This document shows positions 48,962 through 59,198 of a DNA stretch of 64,000 bases, in pieces. Within the stretch, counting starts at the first letter, position 1. Every line of letters starts with the position of its first letter. The translations under genes were made by a program, and so were the position numbers. This DNA is from Prochlorococcus marinus bv. HNLC2 (GTDB lineage Bacteria > Cyanobacteriota > Cyanobacteriia > PCC-6307 > Cyanobiaceae). The stretch is taken from positions 494,556 to 558,555 of the forward strand of contig GL947595.1 of assembly GCA_000218745.1 (NCBI GenBank). Reading direction: 5' to 3'. The notes beneath the pieces are model-generated. The model ran no database searches. It had not been told where the DNA came from and worked only from the letters and a program-made list of their open reading frames with translations.

Positions 48962-50989
48962 TTACAAATTATTTCCACATCTTTGCTTATCTAAAGAAAA
49001 AATATGATTTCTTTCCGTATAATACAAATCTTGAAATTTAATTGCATCAGAGTTAAGTTCCTTAAATAGATCATCAATTTCATCAATAGAATCAGATGAT
49101 TCCGGAGACTCTTTATCAATTAAAATTGATATACAATTTTCTAATGTTTTTAATCTTTGCAAACTCCATGACTGAATAAGATGTCTACACCGTTTCATTG
49201 ATTTACCTCTTTCAAGTAAAGATAAAGTACCAAGCAAATTATCTTTAGCATTATTTAAAGTAGTCAATAATAATTCATTAGGATTTATGAATTGATTAAT
49301 TTTATCGATAATTTCAGGATAATTAATTGATAGAAAGTCAGGTAAATAAGAGATCAAATCAATGTTAATAAAATCATTATATAAATCTTGATCTTTACTA
49401 TTATTTATAAGATTTAAATAATCAGAGCCAAGTTTGGACTTTTCAATTTCATGAATTGAAGACCAAATAATACTAATTTGCTTTGAACTAAATCGATCAA
49501 TTTCTCTTTTAGTAAGCTCATCTCTAATAAGTAGTCTTAGATTTGGACAGTTAACATAGTAGAAAATAACTTCAGATTCATTCTTATCCCTATAAGAAGA
49601 ATCTTTAGGTAAATCAAATTTTTGAGATCTACCATGCCATCTAAAGCCTTTAACTTGTTTTCGCAAATCTTCCTCGAATTTGATAGCCAATCTTGCCTGT
49701 CCTCTACTCAATCTTTCAGAAACTTTTTGTAGGTAATGAGTCCTTGTTACAGATTGTGGCAACTTACTTAAAAAACGAACTAATAAAGAAACTACATTTT
49801 GAAAATCTTCAGCTTTGGAGATATCTTTATCAAAAAAGATTTGATCTATTTCCCAATCAATCCAAAATGAGGCCTTCTCAATCAAATTAAAATAATCATC
49901 TGAAGTATTCTTAGTTAGATATTCATCAGGATCTTTAAATTGTTGTAATTGTAAAATTTTAAGATTAATTTGTTCATGCAAAGATAAAGCTTCTATTTCC
50001 CTAATGATCCTTTTAGTAGCTAATTTACCTGCATTATCAGAATCAAAGTTTATTACTATATTTTTATTATCAGTACATCTGCATAATTGAGAGATTTGAT
50101 ACTTATTTAATGCGGTTCCTAGTGAAGCAACACAATTATTAACTCCTTTAGCATGAAGAGAAATCACGTCAAAATAACCCTCTACGACAATAGCCTTATC
50201 TTTTTTTCTTATGTTACTAGAAGCTTTATCAAAGGCAAAAAGCATCTTCCCTTTTTCAAAGACTTCTGTTTCTGGAGAATTTAAATATTTTGGTTCTTGA
50301 CCATCAAGACTTCTTCCGCCAAAGGCTACAGTCCTGCCTTGTAAATCAAAAATTGGCACGATTAATCTATTTCTAAATCTATCAAAAATTTTTTTATCAT
50401 TTTCTTTTGAAATAATTAGTCCAGCATTTTTTATAGATTCAATACTAAATTTCTCAACTTGTGTTAGATACAAATACAAATTATTCCATGAATTAGGAGC
50501 ATAACCTAACTCAAAATCTTCGATTATATTTTTATCAAGATTCCTTTGATTTACTAAATAATCTAGAGCATTTTTTCCTAATTGATTATTAAGTTGAGAT
50601 TTAAACCAATTCTTAGTAATCCTTAGAATTTTAAAAAGTTCTTCTCTTTTTGTTAACTGTTTTTTATAAGCCTCATTTTGAGGTCCATCTAAAGTTAAAA
50701 CATTAATATCATTTTTTTTTGCTAAAGATAGAACAACATCTGAAAAATTATTTCTGGTAAATTCCATTAAAAATTTAATTGAATTACCACCAGCTCCACA
50801 AGAAAAACAATAATAAAATTGCTTTTCTGGAGAGACCGTCATTGATGGTTTACTATCATCATGAAAGGGGCATATCCCGACAAATTCTTTACCTCTTTTT
50901 TTTAAAACAACATGTTCAGATATAACCTCAACAATATCTGCCTTATCTTTTACTTCATTAATTGTATCTGGATGTATAGCAGGACTCAT
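48962..50989 (-). CDS. dnaG: DNA primase
   Basis: Makes RNA primers at the replication fork. The 675-residue protein has the N-terminal zinc ribbon (CPFHDD...YYCFSCGAGG), the RNA polymerase core (FDRFRNRLIVPIFDLQGRTVAFGGR), the TOPRIM motif (VVEGYFDVISLHAKG) with later DSDNAGKLA, and a C-terminal helicase-binding region. It is intact. It converges with the HEXXH gene and diverges from the EamA transporter gene across about 100 bases. Confidence 0.96.
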   Translation of the reverse strand: MSPAIHPDTINEVKDKADIVEVISEHVVLKKRGKEFVGICPFHDDSKPSMTVSPEKQFYYCFSCGAGGNSIKFLMEFTRNNFSDVVLSLAKKNDINVLTLDGPQNEAYKKQLTKREELFKILRITKNWFKSQLNNQLGKNALDYLVNQRNLDKNIIEDFELGYAPNSWNNLYLYLTQVEKFSIESIKNAGLIISKENDKKIFDRFRNRLIVPIFDLQGRTVAFGGRSLDGQEPKYLNSPETEVFEKGKMLFAFDKASSNIRKKDKAIVVEGYFDVISLHAKGVNNCVASLGTALNKYQISQLCRCTDNKNIVINFDSDNAGKLATKRIIREIEALSLHEQINLKILQLQQFKDPDEYLTKNTSDDYFNLIEKASFWIDWEIDQIFFDKDISKAEDFQNVVSLLVRFLSKLPQSVTRTHYLQKVSERLSRGQARLAIKFEEDLRKQVKGFRWHGRSQKFDLPKDSSYRDKNESEVIFYYVNCPNLRLLIRDELTKREIDRFSSKQISIIWSSIHEIEKSKLGSDYLNLINNSKDQDLYNDFINIDLISYLPDFLSINYPEIIDKINQFINPNELLLTTLNNAKDNLLGTLSLLERGKSMKRCRHLIQSWSLQRLKTLENCISILIDKESPESSDSIDEIDDLFKELNSDAIKFQDLYYTERNHIFSLDKQRCGNNL

Positions 50990-51090
50990 TAATCTATATT
51001 TGTGTAGTATTAAATAAATTTGATTATGTTATAAATCATTATGAAAGAAGAATCTACTTAAATTCACAAAATAATTAACTTTAAAAATAA

Positions 51091-52359
51091 ATGTCAGAAT
51101 CACCAAGTTTATTAAATATAAATTCAAAATATAATAAGTTCTTTTTATTACTAGCTTCTCTATTCTTTAGTTTGATGACTGTATGTGTAAAAAAAATAGA
51201 TAATAGGATTCCTATTTTTGAATTAGTTTTTTTTAGATCAATATTTAGTTTAATAATAACTTACATAATTATTAAAAAAAGAAATATTTATCCTTGGGGT
51301 AAAAATAAGTTTCTTCTAATCTTAAGAGGGGCATTGGGAACTTTAGCTCTTATGTGTATCTTTTACGCAATTAGAAATATGCCATTAAGTATTGCGACTG
51401 TAATTCAATATACTTATCCAATATTCATCTCAATATTTTCTGTGGTTTTCATTAATGAGAAATTGAACAAATATATTATTTTTGCTTTATTTATAGGTTG
51501 GTTAGGAATATTAATAATTTTAAATCCTTATAGATTATCCTCACTCGATATTAATCTTAAAAATATAAGTATATTAATCTCTTTCATTGGTGCAATCTCT
51601 ACGTCATTAGCATACATTACAGTCAAAAAATTATCATATGAAGAAGATATATTTGTAATTATCAAATATTTCCCTTTAATATCAACCATCTTTTTATTGC
51701 CAATAGTAATATTTAATTGGGTGACCCCTCAAGCCTCAGATCTCATTTGGATTATAGGAATTGGCTTTTTTACTCAATTAGGACAAATATTCTTAACAGT
51801 TGGTCTTAAAAATTTGCCTACCACCCAGGCAGCGACGATAAATTATTGCCAAGTATTATTTGGATCCTTATGGGGCATATATTTGTTTAATGAAAAAATT
51901 ACAATTAACTTTATTTTTGGTTCGATACTAGTTCTATTAGGAACTATTATATCTACTAGAAAATTTCACAAAAAGATTTATAATAATAATATAAGTAAAC
52001 TAAAAATTATGAAAATATTCTTTTTAACTATTCTTAGTTTTATGCAAATTCAGCAGGTCATAGCTTCAACACCTAAATCAGTTACCTGTACGAGAACAGA
52101 ATACAGGGAAGAATACATACCTGGTACTAAATCAAGTCCAGGATATGTAAAAAGTTACGAAATTGATGTTGAAATACCTTGTGGTGGATCAGTTACACAA
52201 AAAGTTGATGACAATGATTGTAGTGAAGGTTCTGTAATCGGAGGATTGCTAGGCGCTGGATTGGCTCTATCAAGTACTAGAGGCAAAGATAGATGGTGGA
52301 CGGTACCTGCGGGAGGTTCAGCAGGTGCTCTTATTGGTTGTCAAGTTGATGGTGGTTAA
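51091..52359 (+). CDS. EamA/DMT-family transporter, continuous with a secreted glycine-rich protein
   Basis: One open frame of 422 residues with two unlike parts. Residues 1-306 are a ten-helix drug/metabolite transporter (two EamA repeats; WLGILIILNPYR and FGSILVLLGTIIS end them). From Met307 (52009) the sequence looks like an independent exported protein: signal peptide (KIFFLTILSF...VIAS) and a 95-residue Cys- and Gly-rich domain. Either the transporter stop has been lost (mutation or indel near 51965-52008) or this is a true fusion. With ten helices the tail would reach the periplasm through the added helix. Confidence 0.8.
   Translation: MSESPSLLNINSKYNKFFLLLASLFFSLMTVCVKKIDNRIPIFELVFFRSIFSLIITYIIIKKRNIYPWGKNKFLLILRGALGTLALMCIFYAIRNMPLSIATVIQYTYPIFISIFSVVFINEKLNKYIIFALFIGWLGILIILNPYRLSSLDINLKNISILISFIGAISTSLAYITVKKLSYEEDIFVIIKYFPLISTIFLLPIVIFNWVTPQASDLIWIIGIGFFTQLGQIFLTVGLKNLPTTQAATINYCQVLFGSLWGIYLFNEKITINFIFGSILVLLGTIISTRKFHKKIYNNNISKLKIMKIFFLTILSFMQIQQVIASTPKSVTCTRTEYREEYIPGTKSSPGYVKSYEIDVEIPCGGSVTQKVDDNDCSEGSVIGGLLGAGLALSSTRGKDRWWTVPAGGSAGALIGCQVDGG
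52009..52359 (+). CDS. Possible separate gene: secreted glycine-zipper-like protein (116 residues)
   Basis: Alternative reading of the 3' part of the preceding frame. The ATG at 52009 opens a typical signal peptide with a cleavable IAS-TP junction. It is followed by CTRTEYREEYIPGTKSSPGY, a conserved-looking DDNDCSEG and two glycine-rich hydrophobic stretches (SVIGGLLGAGLAL; PAGGSAGALIG) like glycine-zipper envelope proteins. Four cysteines could form disulfides. ruvA begins immediately after its stop. In relatives this may be annotated as its own gene. Confidence 0.6.
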   Translation: MKIFFLTILSFMQIQQVIASTPKSVTCTRTEYREEYIPGTKSSPGYVKSYEIDVEIPCGGSVTQKVDDNDCSEGSVIGGLLGAGLALSSTRGKDRWWTVPAGGSAGALIGCQVDGG

Positions 52360-53019
52360 TTGATAAGTTGGATAAAAGGTGAAATAATATCTTCCTGGCT
52401 TCAAAATCAAAAGTTATTTCTTCTAATTAGTTGCAATGGGGTGGGATATGAGATTCAGACACTAAATAATGTAGATACTGATTCTAATGAAAAAATTATC
52501 ACCCTTTGGATCGAACATATAAGAAGAGAAGATTCAGAGTTTCTTTTTGGTTTTGTTCAAAAGGAGGAAAGAGATTTTTTTAGAGATCTTTTGAAAGTAA
52601 GAGGTATTGGGCCTCAAATAGGAATGTCATTATTAAATAAATATTCAATAAATGAAGTTAAAACTTCACTTATTAAACAAAATAAGGACTTGATAAGTTC
52701 AGTTCCAGGTATAGGAAAAAAAATGACTGAAAGAATATTTCTTGAATTAAAAAATAAAATATCTGTAATAGAAGAAGGCTCTAATAAAAATGTTAATCAA
52801 AATGATAAAGAAGAAGTAACTTTTATTTTTAGAGATATTGATATTGCTCTAAGGTCATTAGATTACCCAATAAAAGATATTAAAAATACATTAAATATAA
52901 TAAAGAGTGAGTTTAGTAAATCAAAATCAACAGAATTAAACGAACATAAGATAAATTTTGAAAATATATTAAAAGAAGCAATCTCTATTTTAGAAAATAA
53001 TGATAGTAAATTTGGATAA
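52360..53019 (+). CDS. ruvA: Holliday junction branch-migration protein RuvA
   Basis: DNA-binding subunit of the RuvAB motor. The 219-residue protein has the OB-fold opening (ISWIKGEIISSWLQN), two helix-hairpin-helix motifs (FRDLLKVRGIGPQIGMSLL; LISSVPGIGKKMTERIFLELK) and the C-terminal RuvB-binding three-helix domain. The start is a TTG directly abutting the upstream stop codon, so it is translated in tight coupling with the previous frame. Confidence 0.95.
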   Translation: MISWIKGEIISSWLQNQKLFLLISCNGVGYEIQTLNNVDTDSNEKIITLWIEHIRREDSEFLFGFVQKEERDFFRDLLKVRGIGPQIGMSLLNKYSINEVKTSLIKQNKDLISSVPGIGKKMTERIFLELKNKISVIEEGSNKNVNQNDKEEVTFIFRDIDIALRSLDYPIKDIKNTLNIIKSEFSKSKSTELNEHKINFENILKEAISILENNDSKFG

Positions 53020-53053
53020 TTAAGTAGTATTATATTATTAAGAAAAAAAAATT

Positions 53054-53323
53054 ATGCCTTTAGATACAGCAGAGAAACAAAAATTGATCGAATCTCATCA
53101 AATTCATGGTACTGATACAGGATCCGTTGAGATCCAAGTTGCTATGCTTTCAGAAAGAATATCAAAACTTAGTGATCATTTACAAAAAAATAATCATGAT
53201 TATGCTTCAAGACAGGGTTTGTTAAAAATGATTGGTAAAAGAAAAAGAATGCTTTCATATATAAAAAATAAAAACATTAAAACCTATCTCGAACTTGTTA
53301 AAAAATTAGGGATTAGAGGATAA
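53054..53323 (+). CDS. rpsO: 30S ribosomal protein S15
   Basis: An 89-residue ribosomal protein with the S15 signature region ([38 protein letters not shown]). It binds 16S rRNA helix 22 and nucleates the small-subunit platform. It is intact and of standard length, between ruvA and the PAM68-like gene. Confidence 0.97.
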   Translation: MPLDTAEKQKLIESHQIHGTDTGSVEIQVAMLSERISKLSDHLQKNNHDYASRQGLLKMIGKRKRMLSYIKNKNIKTYLELVKKLGIRG

Positions 53324-53332
53324 TTTTCATTA

Positions 53333-53794
53333 ATGAAGAAAAAACAATCTAAGAAAAATAAATCTAAAAAAAAATCTATTGAAACAAAAAACGCATTTCA
53401 AAAAATAGAAAATAATACTCCTAACAATCCTAATACCAATATTTCCAAGGGCATTCCAAAATATGTTGCGGATAGAATGGCTCGAAGGATATTTTTTACA
53501 GCTGGAATTCCTACTATACTTGGAATGTCAGTATTCGTTATTAGTTATTTTATCGTAACTAAAAATATTGCAGAGATTCCTCCATCATCAACTATCGCAA
53601 TATCCGCATTATTTTTTTTAATTGGTTTGGCAGGATTGAGTTTCGGAATATTATCTGCAAGTTGGGATAAAGAACCAGGAAGTTTGCTAGGAATAGAAAA
53701 TATACCTCTTAACATTCAAAGAGCAAAATCAGCTTTTAAACCTGCTACTCAGAATTTTGAAACCAATAGTGAATCAAGCAACAAGAGATCTTAA
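53333..53794 (+). CDS. PAM68-like photosystem II assembly protein (DUF3464)
   Basis: A 153-residue membrane protein. A basic Lys/Ser-rich N-terminal arm is followed by GIPKYVADRMARRIFFTAGIPT and two membrane helices. The loop and C-terminus (GLSFGILSASWDKEPGSLLG) are characteristic of the PAM68/DUF3464 family. In plants and Synechocystis this family assists early photosystem II/CP47 assembly. It follows rpsO by 9 bases and overlaps the convergent dnaE end by 21 bases. Confidence 0.88.
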   Translation: MKKKQSKKNKSKKKSIETKNAFQKIENNTPNNPNTNISKGIPKYVADRMARRIFFTAGIPTILGMSVFVISYFIVTKNIAEIPPSSTIAISALFFLIGLAGLSFGILSASWDKEPGSLLGIENIPLNIQRAKSAFKPATQNFETNSESSNKRS

Positions 53795-56700
53795 ATTAAC
53801 TTTAAATGAATTTGATTCTAGTAATTCGGCAGCAGCATTAATATCATTAACGCAAAATTGATCTCCAAACTTCACATAAGTGATTTTATTATCTGATTTA
53901 ACCGCTGCAACTACTGGTGTTTTAATACCACATTTATCTTTATCTGCTTTAAATTTTATTAAACAATTCCTTATTTTATTTTGAACTCTTATGTCTGAGG
54001 CTTGAGAACCTTCAAGATGAATCATAAGTAATTTTAAATTATCAATTTCTCTACAATCATCAACAATTAACTGAGTTCTATCACTTCTTTTATCGATAGT
54101 TCCCCAAACCAAAAGTCTGGTATCAGTGAGAAGAAACTCAGATAACCTTAAATAGGTTTTTGGAAATACGACTGCTTCACATACTCCAGAGAGATCTTCT
54201 AACTGAACTATCGCCATCCTATCACCCTTTTTAGTAGTAATCTGCTTCAACTCAGGTATCATTCCTACTAAGCTCACTTTACTTCTATCTTTAAAATCCT
54301 CTAGATTACAAATGCTTATAGGAGATATTAATTTAGCTGGAGTAGATAAATGTTTTAATGGATGATCCGATAAATAAAAACCTAATAATTGTTTTTCTAA
54401 TCTCAATTTTTCTATTAGAGAATAGTCATCAACTTTACTTTTATTACCTAATGATAATTCTAAGTTTTCTGAAGTACTATCAAGATCAAATAAATTACCT
54501 TGACCAGAAAGACGATCTTTATTTCTTGATGAAGCCCAATCTACAACCGATTCAATATCAGATAAAAGTTGAGCTCTATTCTTATCTTCTGAAAACTCAT
54601 CAAGAGCTCCGCAATGTATTAAAGACTCTAGATTCCTTTTATTTAAAACATTAACTGGTAATCGATCACATAGATCTGAGAGGGACTTAAAAGATCCAAA
54701 TTCGTTTCTATTATTAATAATATTTCTTATGGCAGAATCACCTAAATTTTTTATAGCTGATAATCCAAATAATATTTGATTATCTTTTATAGTAAAATCA
54801 GTTCCTGAGAGATTAATACTTGGAGATATAACATCTATACCCATCGAATAACAGTTAGATATATATCTTTGCATTTTATCAGTGGAACCAGAATTTACTG
54901 ATAAAAGTGCTGCCATATAAGCAACGGGGAAATGTGCTTTTAAAAATGCTGTTTGATATGTAACTGCTCCATAAGCTGTTGAATGGCTTTTATTAAAACA
55001 ATATTCAGCGAATAGTACCATTTGATCAAAAAGATCATTTGCTATTTTCTTATCAACCCCTTTTCTTATTGATCCATCAATAAAAATATTTCTGTGTTTA
55101 ACCATTTCCGAGACCTTCTTTTTACCCATTGCTCTTCTTAGTAAATCTGCATCACCTAAAGAATATCCAGCAAGATCTTGCGCAATTTTCATGATTTGTT
55201 CTTGATAAACCATTATGCCGTAGGTCTCTGTGAGAATTGACTTAATAAAAGGATGCGGGAAGTCAATTTTTTCTGATCCATTTTTTCTTTTTATAAATTT
55301 TGGAATTAATCCTGCATCAAGAGGACCAGGCCTATATAAAGCGAGGATTGATGAAATATCTTCAAGAGAATTTGGTTTAAAATCCTTAACTACTTGCTTC
55401 ATTCCTGATGACTCAAGTTGAAATATACCCTCCAAGTCCCCTCTCCCAATGAGATCAAAAGTTTTATTATCATGCTCTGGTAATAAATCTAAATTAATTT
55501 TTTGCCCCGTTGAAGATTCAATTAATGAGACCGTTTTATTAAGCATAGTAAGATTTTTTAATCCCAAGAAATCCATTTTTAAGAGACCTAATGACTCAAT
55601 ATCATCCATAGAATATTGAGTGATTATTTGTCCTTCATTATTCCTTTGAAGAGGTACTAATTTATCTAAAGACTCTGAGGAGATAACAACACCCGCGGCA
55701 TGAACTCCATATGTTTTATTAGTACCTTCTATTCTTAATGCTAAATCTACCCACTTCTTTACCTTAATATCATTTTTGTACTTATCTCTAAATTCAGGGC
55801 ATGGAGTATCCTCACTAATCATTTCATTAAGTTTATGTGGTTTGCCTCTAACAACAGGAATTAATTTAGCTAGTTTATCTGATTCTCCATAAGGAATATC
55901 CATAACTCTTGCTACATCCTTGAGAACGGCTTTTGAGGTCATTTTATTAAATGTAATTATTTGAGCTACTTTATCCTCTCCATAACGATCGGTAACATAA
56001 TCAATCACTTCATTTCTTCTATCAATACAAAAATCTGTATCAATATCTGGCATAGACTTTCTTGCTGGATTTAGAAATCTTTCAAAAAGCAAACCATGCT
56101 TAACAGGATCAATATTTGTTATTTGCAGTGAATATGCAACCAATGATCCAGCAGCAGAACCTCTTCCAGGACCAACTGGAATAGAATTATCTCTTGCAAA
56201 CTTTATATAATCCCACACTACAAGAAAATAATCTGGGAAGCCCATATCATCTATGATTTGAAGTTCTGCAAATAATCTTTCTTTATAAACCTCATCTATT
56301 TCCTTAAAAGAGGATTTATGAAGTCTCTTTTTTAAACCCTCTTGAGAAATACATTTAAGAAAATCAATAGCTTTCTTATCACCCAAAAGTGGATATTTTG
56401 GCATTCGATACTCTCCAAACAAATCAAATTCTTCAACTTTTTGTGAAACTTCAAATGTATTTTCTATAGCTTCTTTAACTGTTTCTTTATCAATATGGTC
56501 ATTAAATAAATTAAGCATTTCATCCTCACCTTTAATGTATTCAGTGCCTGTATATCTAAGCCTTTTTTTATCACTTATTAATTTGCCCGTAAGAACACAA
56601 AGTAAAGCGTCATGAGCCCCTACATCTTTATTTGAAATATAGTGAGCATCATTAGTTGCAATGACTTTGATATCAAGAGTTCTTGCTATTTTAATAATCT

Positions 56701-57271
56701 CTATATTAACAATCCTATCCTCCATAGAACCGTGATCTTGAATTTCTAAATAAAAATCATCACCAAATATACTTTTAAACCAGTTGGCAGTTTTTACCGC
56801 AACATCTTTTCTCCCTTTTAAAATTGCTTGAGGGATTTCTCCTCCTAAACAAGCAGTAGAAATAATAAGACCTTCCTTATATTTTTCTAATAATCTTTTA
56901 TCAATACAAGGTCTGGAAAAGATTCCTCTTCCCCTCATACCCTTAAGATGGCTAATTGTTGTAAGTTTTACAAGATTTTTATAGCCTTGCAAATTTTTAG
57001 CTAGAACAACAAGATGATATCTTTTTTCTTTTTTAGGTTGAGGATCATCAATAGAACCATTAATTATATACATTTCATTACCAATTATCGGTTTAATGCC
57101 AAATTTTTTGCAATTTTTAACTAGCTCTAAAACACCATACATAACACCATGATCAGTAAGAGCAATACTCTTCATGCCCAAGTTACTAGCTCTCTCAACA
57201 ATCTTTGGAACCTGACTGGCTCCATCTAATAAGCTGTAGTCACTATGGTTGTGTAATGGTACAAAACCCAT
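53774..57271 (-). CDS. dnaE: DNA polymerase III alpha subunit
   Basis: Replicative polymerase catalytic subunit, 1165 residues, intact. It has the N-terminal PHP domain (PLHNHSDYSLLDGA), palm aspartates in PDIDTDFCIDRR, the GPGRGSAAGSLVAY segment, the tandem HhH region and the OB fold near the C-terminus (VSLVGMIPELKQITTKKGDRMAIVQLEDL). The length is typical of DnaE1. It lies 84 bases after gatA on the same strand. Confidence 0.97.
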   Translation of the reverse strand: MGFVPLHNHSDYSLLDGASQVPKIVERASNLGMKSIALTDHGVMYGVLELVKNCKKFGIKPIIGNEMYIINGSIDDPQPKKEKRYHLVVLAKNLQGYKNLVKLTTISHLKGMRGRGIFSRPCIDKRLLEKYKEGLIISTACLGGEIPQAILKGRKDVAVKTANWFKSIFGDDFYLEIQDHGSMEDRIVNIEIIKIARTLDIKVIATNDAHYISNKDVGAHDALLCVLTGKLISDKKRLRYTGTEYIKGEDEMLNLFNDHIDKETVKEAIENTFEVSQKVEEFDLFGEYRMPKYPLLGDKKAIDFLKCISQEGLKKRLHKSSFKEIDEVYKERLFAELQIIDDMGFPDYFLVVWDYIKFARDNSIPVGPGRGSAAGSLVAYSLQITNIDPVKHGLLFERFLNPARKSMPDIDTDFCIDRRNEVIDYVTDRYGEDKVAQIITFNKMTSKAVLKDVARVMDIPYGESDKLAKLIPVVRGKPHKLNEMISEDTPCPEFRDKYKNDIKVKKWVDLALRIEGTNKTYGVHAAGVVISSESLDKLVPLQRNNEGQIITQYSMDDIESLGLLKMDFLGLKNLTMLNKTVSLIESSTGQKINLDLLPEHDNKTFDLIGRGDLEGIFQLESSGMKQVVKDFKPNSLEDISSILALYRPGPLDAGLIPKFIKRKNGSEKIDFPHPFIKSILTETYGIMVYQEQIMKIAQDLAGYSLGDADLLRRAMGKKKVSEMVKHRNIFIDGSIRKGVDKKIANDLFDQMVLFAEYCFNKSHSTAYGAVTYQTAFLKAHFPVAYMAALLSVNSGSTDKMQRYISNCYSMGIDVISPSINLSGTDFTIKDNQILFGLSAIKNLGDSAIRNIINNRNEFGSFKSLSDLCDRLPVNVLNKRNLESLIHCGALDEFSEDKNRAQLLSDIESVVDWASSRNKDRLSGQGNLFDLDSTSENLELSLGNKSKVDDYSLIEKLRLEKQLLGFYLSDHPLKHLSTPAKLISPISICNLEDFKDRSKVSLVGMIPELKQITTKKGDRMAIVQLEDLSGVCEAVVFPKTYLRLSEFLLTDTRLLVWGTIDKRSDRTQLIVDDCREIDNLKLLMIHLEGSQASDIRVQNKIRNCLIKFKADKDKCGIKTPVVAAVKSDNKITYVKFGDQFCVNDINAAAELLESNSFKVNLRSLVA

Positions 57272-57355
57272 TCTCTTATTTATACATATATATAAGATAA
57301 TGAAATATCTTAAAAGATCTATATTTTTTTTAAGAAATTAATTTTTAATACAAAT

Positions 57356-58804
57356 TTAAATACAGGGTTTTTTATCCATAATTTTTGCATCAATCTCAAA
57401 TATATTAGCTGCATTTAATATTTTACTTTCTTCTAAAACATTTCCAATGAGCTGTAGACCGATAGGCAAACCTTTACTATCAAAACCACATGGAATACTT
57501 ATAGCTGGTAAACCTGCCAAATTTACTGGAACAGTTAGTAAATCAGAAAGATACATGGAAAGTGGATCATTTTTATAATCTCCTTTAATAAAAGCAGTTG
57601 TAGGACATGTAGGTGTCAGTAAAATATCTACTTCATTAAAAGCTTTATCAAAATCTCTTTTAATTAATGTTCTTACCTTTTGTGCTTTTTTATAATATGC
57701 ATCGCTATAACCAGCAGACAATGCATATGTTCCTATGAGGATTCTCCTTTGAACTTCATCGCCAAAACCTTCAGATCTACTTTGCGATGTCATCTCTATT
57801 AAATTCTCTGAATTCTCAGATCTATAACCGTATTTCACTCCATCATATCTAGCCAAGTTTGCGGAAGCCTCTGATGGAGCAATGACGTAATAAGTAGCAA
57901 TTCCATCAATAAATCTAGGGCAATTAATTTCCCTTATATCTGCTCCTAAAGAAATAAATCTATCAATACTCTTTAATACAGAATGCTTGACTTCAGAATC
58001 AAGGCCTGGATGATCAAAACATTCTTTTATGATCCCGATCTTTATACCTTTAATAGAATTGTTCAAATCATTTAAATAATTAGGAACAGGAAAATCTAAA
58101 GAAGTCGAATCTAACTTGTCTTTTCCTGAAATCGAGAAAAGAATTTCCGCCGCATCAGAAACTGTATTTGTTATTGGTCCAATTTGATCTAGAGAACTTG
58201 CAAAAGCAATTAATCCCCACCTACTTACTCTGCCATAAGTTGGTTTTAATCCGACGACACCACAAAATGAAGCTGGCTGTCTAATTGAACCACCCGTATC
58301 AGAGCCTAATGAAGCCAAGCATAAACCTGCCGCTACTGATGCAGCGCTGCCACCTGAACTACCTCCAGGAACTCTATTTATATCCCATGGATTCGAAGTA
58401 ACTCCAAAAGCTGAGGTTTCTGTTGAGCTTCCCATTGCAAATTCATCTAAATTTGTTTTCCCAAGACATATCGCTCCTGAGTCCCATAAATTTTTAGTAA
58501 CAGTTGATTCATATGGAGGAACAAAATTTCTAAGCATATTGCTAGAGCATGTTGTTAAGGTACCTTTCGTACATAAATTATCCTTAATTGATAATGGAAT
58601 ACCAGCTAGTAGGGGTAATTTATCTTTATTAGCTATTTTTTTATCTATTAGATCGGCTTGAGATATTGCTTTCTCTTTGGTAATACAAATATAAGCATTT
58701 AAGTTCTGATTAGAGTTATCAATCTTCTTAAAAAAATCTCCTATTAAATCTTTAACAGATCCATTACCAGATAATATTTCCTTCCGAAAAGATTTAAAGT
58801 CCAT
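57356..58804 (-). CDS. gatA: Glutamyl-tRNA(Gln)/Asp-tRNA(Asn) amidotransferase subunit A
   Basis: Amidase subunit of GatCAB that turns Glu-tRNA(Gln) into Gln-tRNA(Gln). The 482-residue protein has the Ser-cisSer-Lys triad: Lys in LSIKDNL, the amidase signature [15 protein letters not shown] and the catalytic serine in [12 protein letters not shown]. It is intact. It sits between DUF1816 and dnaE on the minus strand. Confidence 0.96.
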   Translation of the reverse strand: MDFKSFRKEILSGNGSVKDLIGDFFKKIDNSNQNLNAYICITKEKAISQADLIDKKIANKDKLPLLAGIPLSIKDNLCTKGTLTTCSSNMLRNFVPPYESTVTKNLWDSGAICLGKTNLDEFAMGSSTETSAFGVTSNPWDINRVPGGSSGGSAASVAAGLCLASLGSDTGGSIRQPASFCGVVGLKPTYGRVSRWGLIAFASSLDQIGPITNTVSDAAEILFSISGKDKLDSTSLDFPVPNYLNDLNNSIKGIKIGIIKECFDHPGLDSEVKHSVLKSIDRFISLGADIREINCPRFIDGIATYYVIAPSEASANLARYDGVKYGYRSENSENLIEMTSQSRSEGFGDEVQRRILIGTYALSAGYSDAYYKKAQKVRTLIKRDFDKAFNEVDILLTPTCPTTAFIKGDYKNDPLSMYLSDLLTVPVNLAGLPAISIPCGFDSKGLPIGLQLIGNVLEESKILNAANIFEIDAKIMDKKPCI

Positions 58805-58841
58805 TTAGCTTCAATTAAAATTTTATAAAAGGATTATATCT

Positions 58842-59060
58842 CTATTCAATAGTCAATGGTTCCGTTCTTTTGCATCTGATTAATGTATGAGTGATATCAT
58901 TTGATCCTTCATTATTTAAATCTTCTAAAAAAGTATTTAAGTTGCCTCTAAGACTTCTTTTAGTAAGAAATGGGCCGAACCAATATGTTACCTCGGGAGA
59001 TTGAGTCTCTACTTTGGCCCACCAAGCCAAACCAAGTTTGTTTCCAAAAGTTCTAATCAA
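58842..59060 (-). CDS. DUF1816 protein
   Basis: A 72-residue soluble protein of the cyanobacterial DUF1816 group, with the pattern LGLAWWAKVETQSPEVTYWFGPFLTKRS (shown here only in part: LGLAWWAKV, VTYWFGPF) and a C-terminal IRCKRTEPLT. The start is a TTG at 59060; no in-frame ATG lies closer. DUF1816 is also seen next to phycobilisome linkers elsewhere, but the role here is unknown. It is flanked by gatA and rlmB. Confidence 0.82.
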   Translation of the reverse strand: MIRTFGNKLGLAWWAKVETQSPEVTYWFGPFLTKRSLRGNLNTFLEDLNNEGSNDITHTLIRCKRTEPLTIE

Positions 59061-59198
59061 TTTATCTGTTCCAAGAATATCTATGAGTATCGTTAAATTC
59101 TATACAATTTTGCACTAACTTTTCAACATTAAAGTTTTAAATAATGCTTAATGTATGGAAATTACAATATTTGCTAGCAAATTATCTTAAAAAAGAAG

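Noticed and set aside
46697-49000. umuDC region as a mobile or phage-derived island
   Set aside because: No integrase, tRNA insertion, direct repeats or change in composition; it is flanked by ordinary housekeeping genes.
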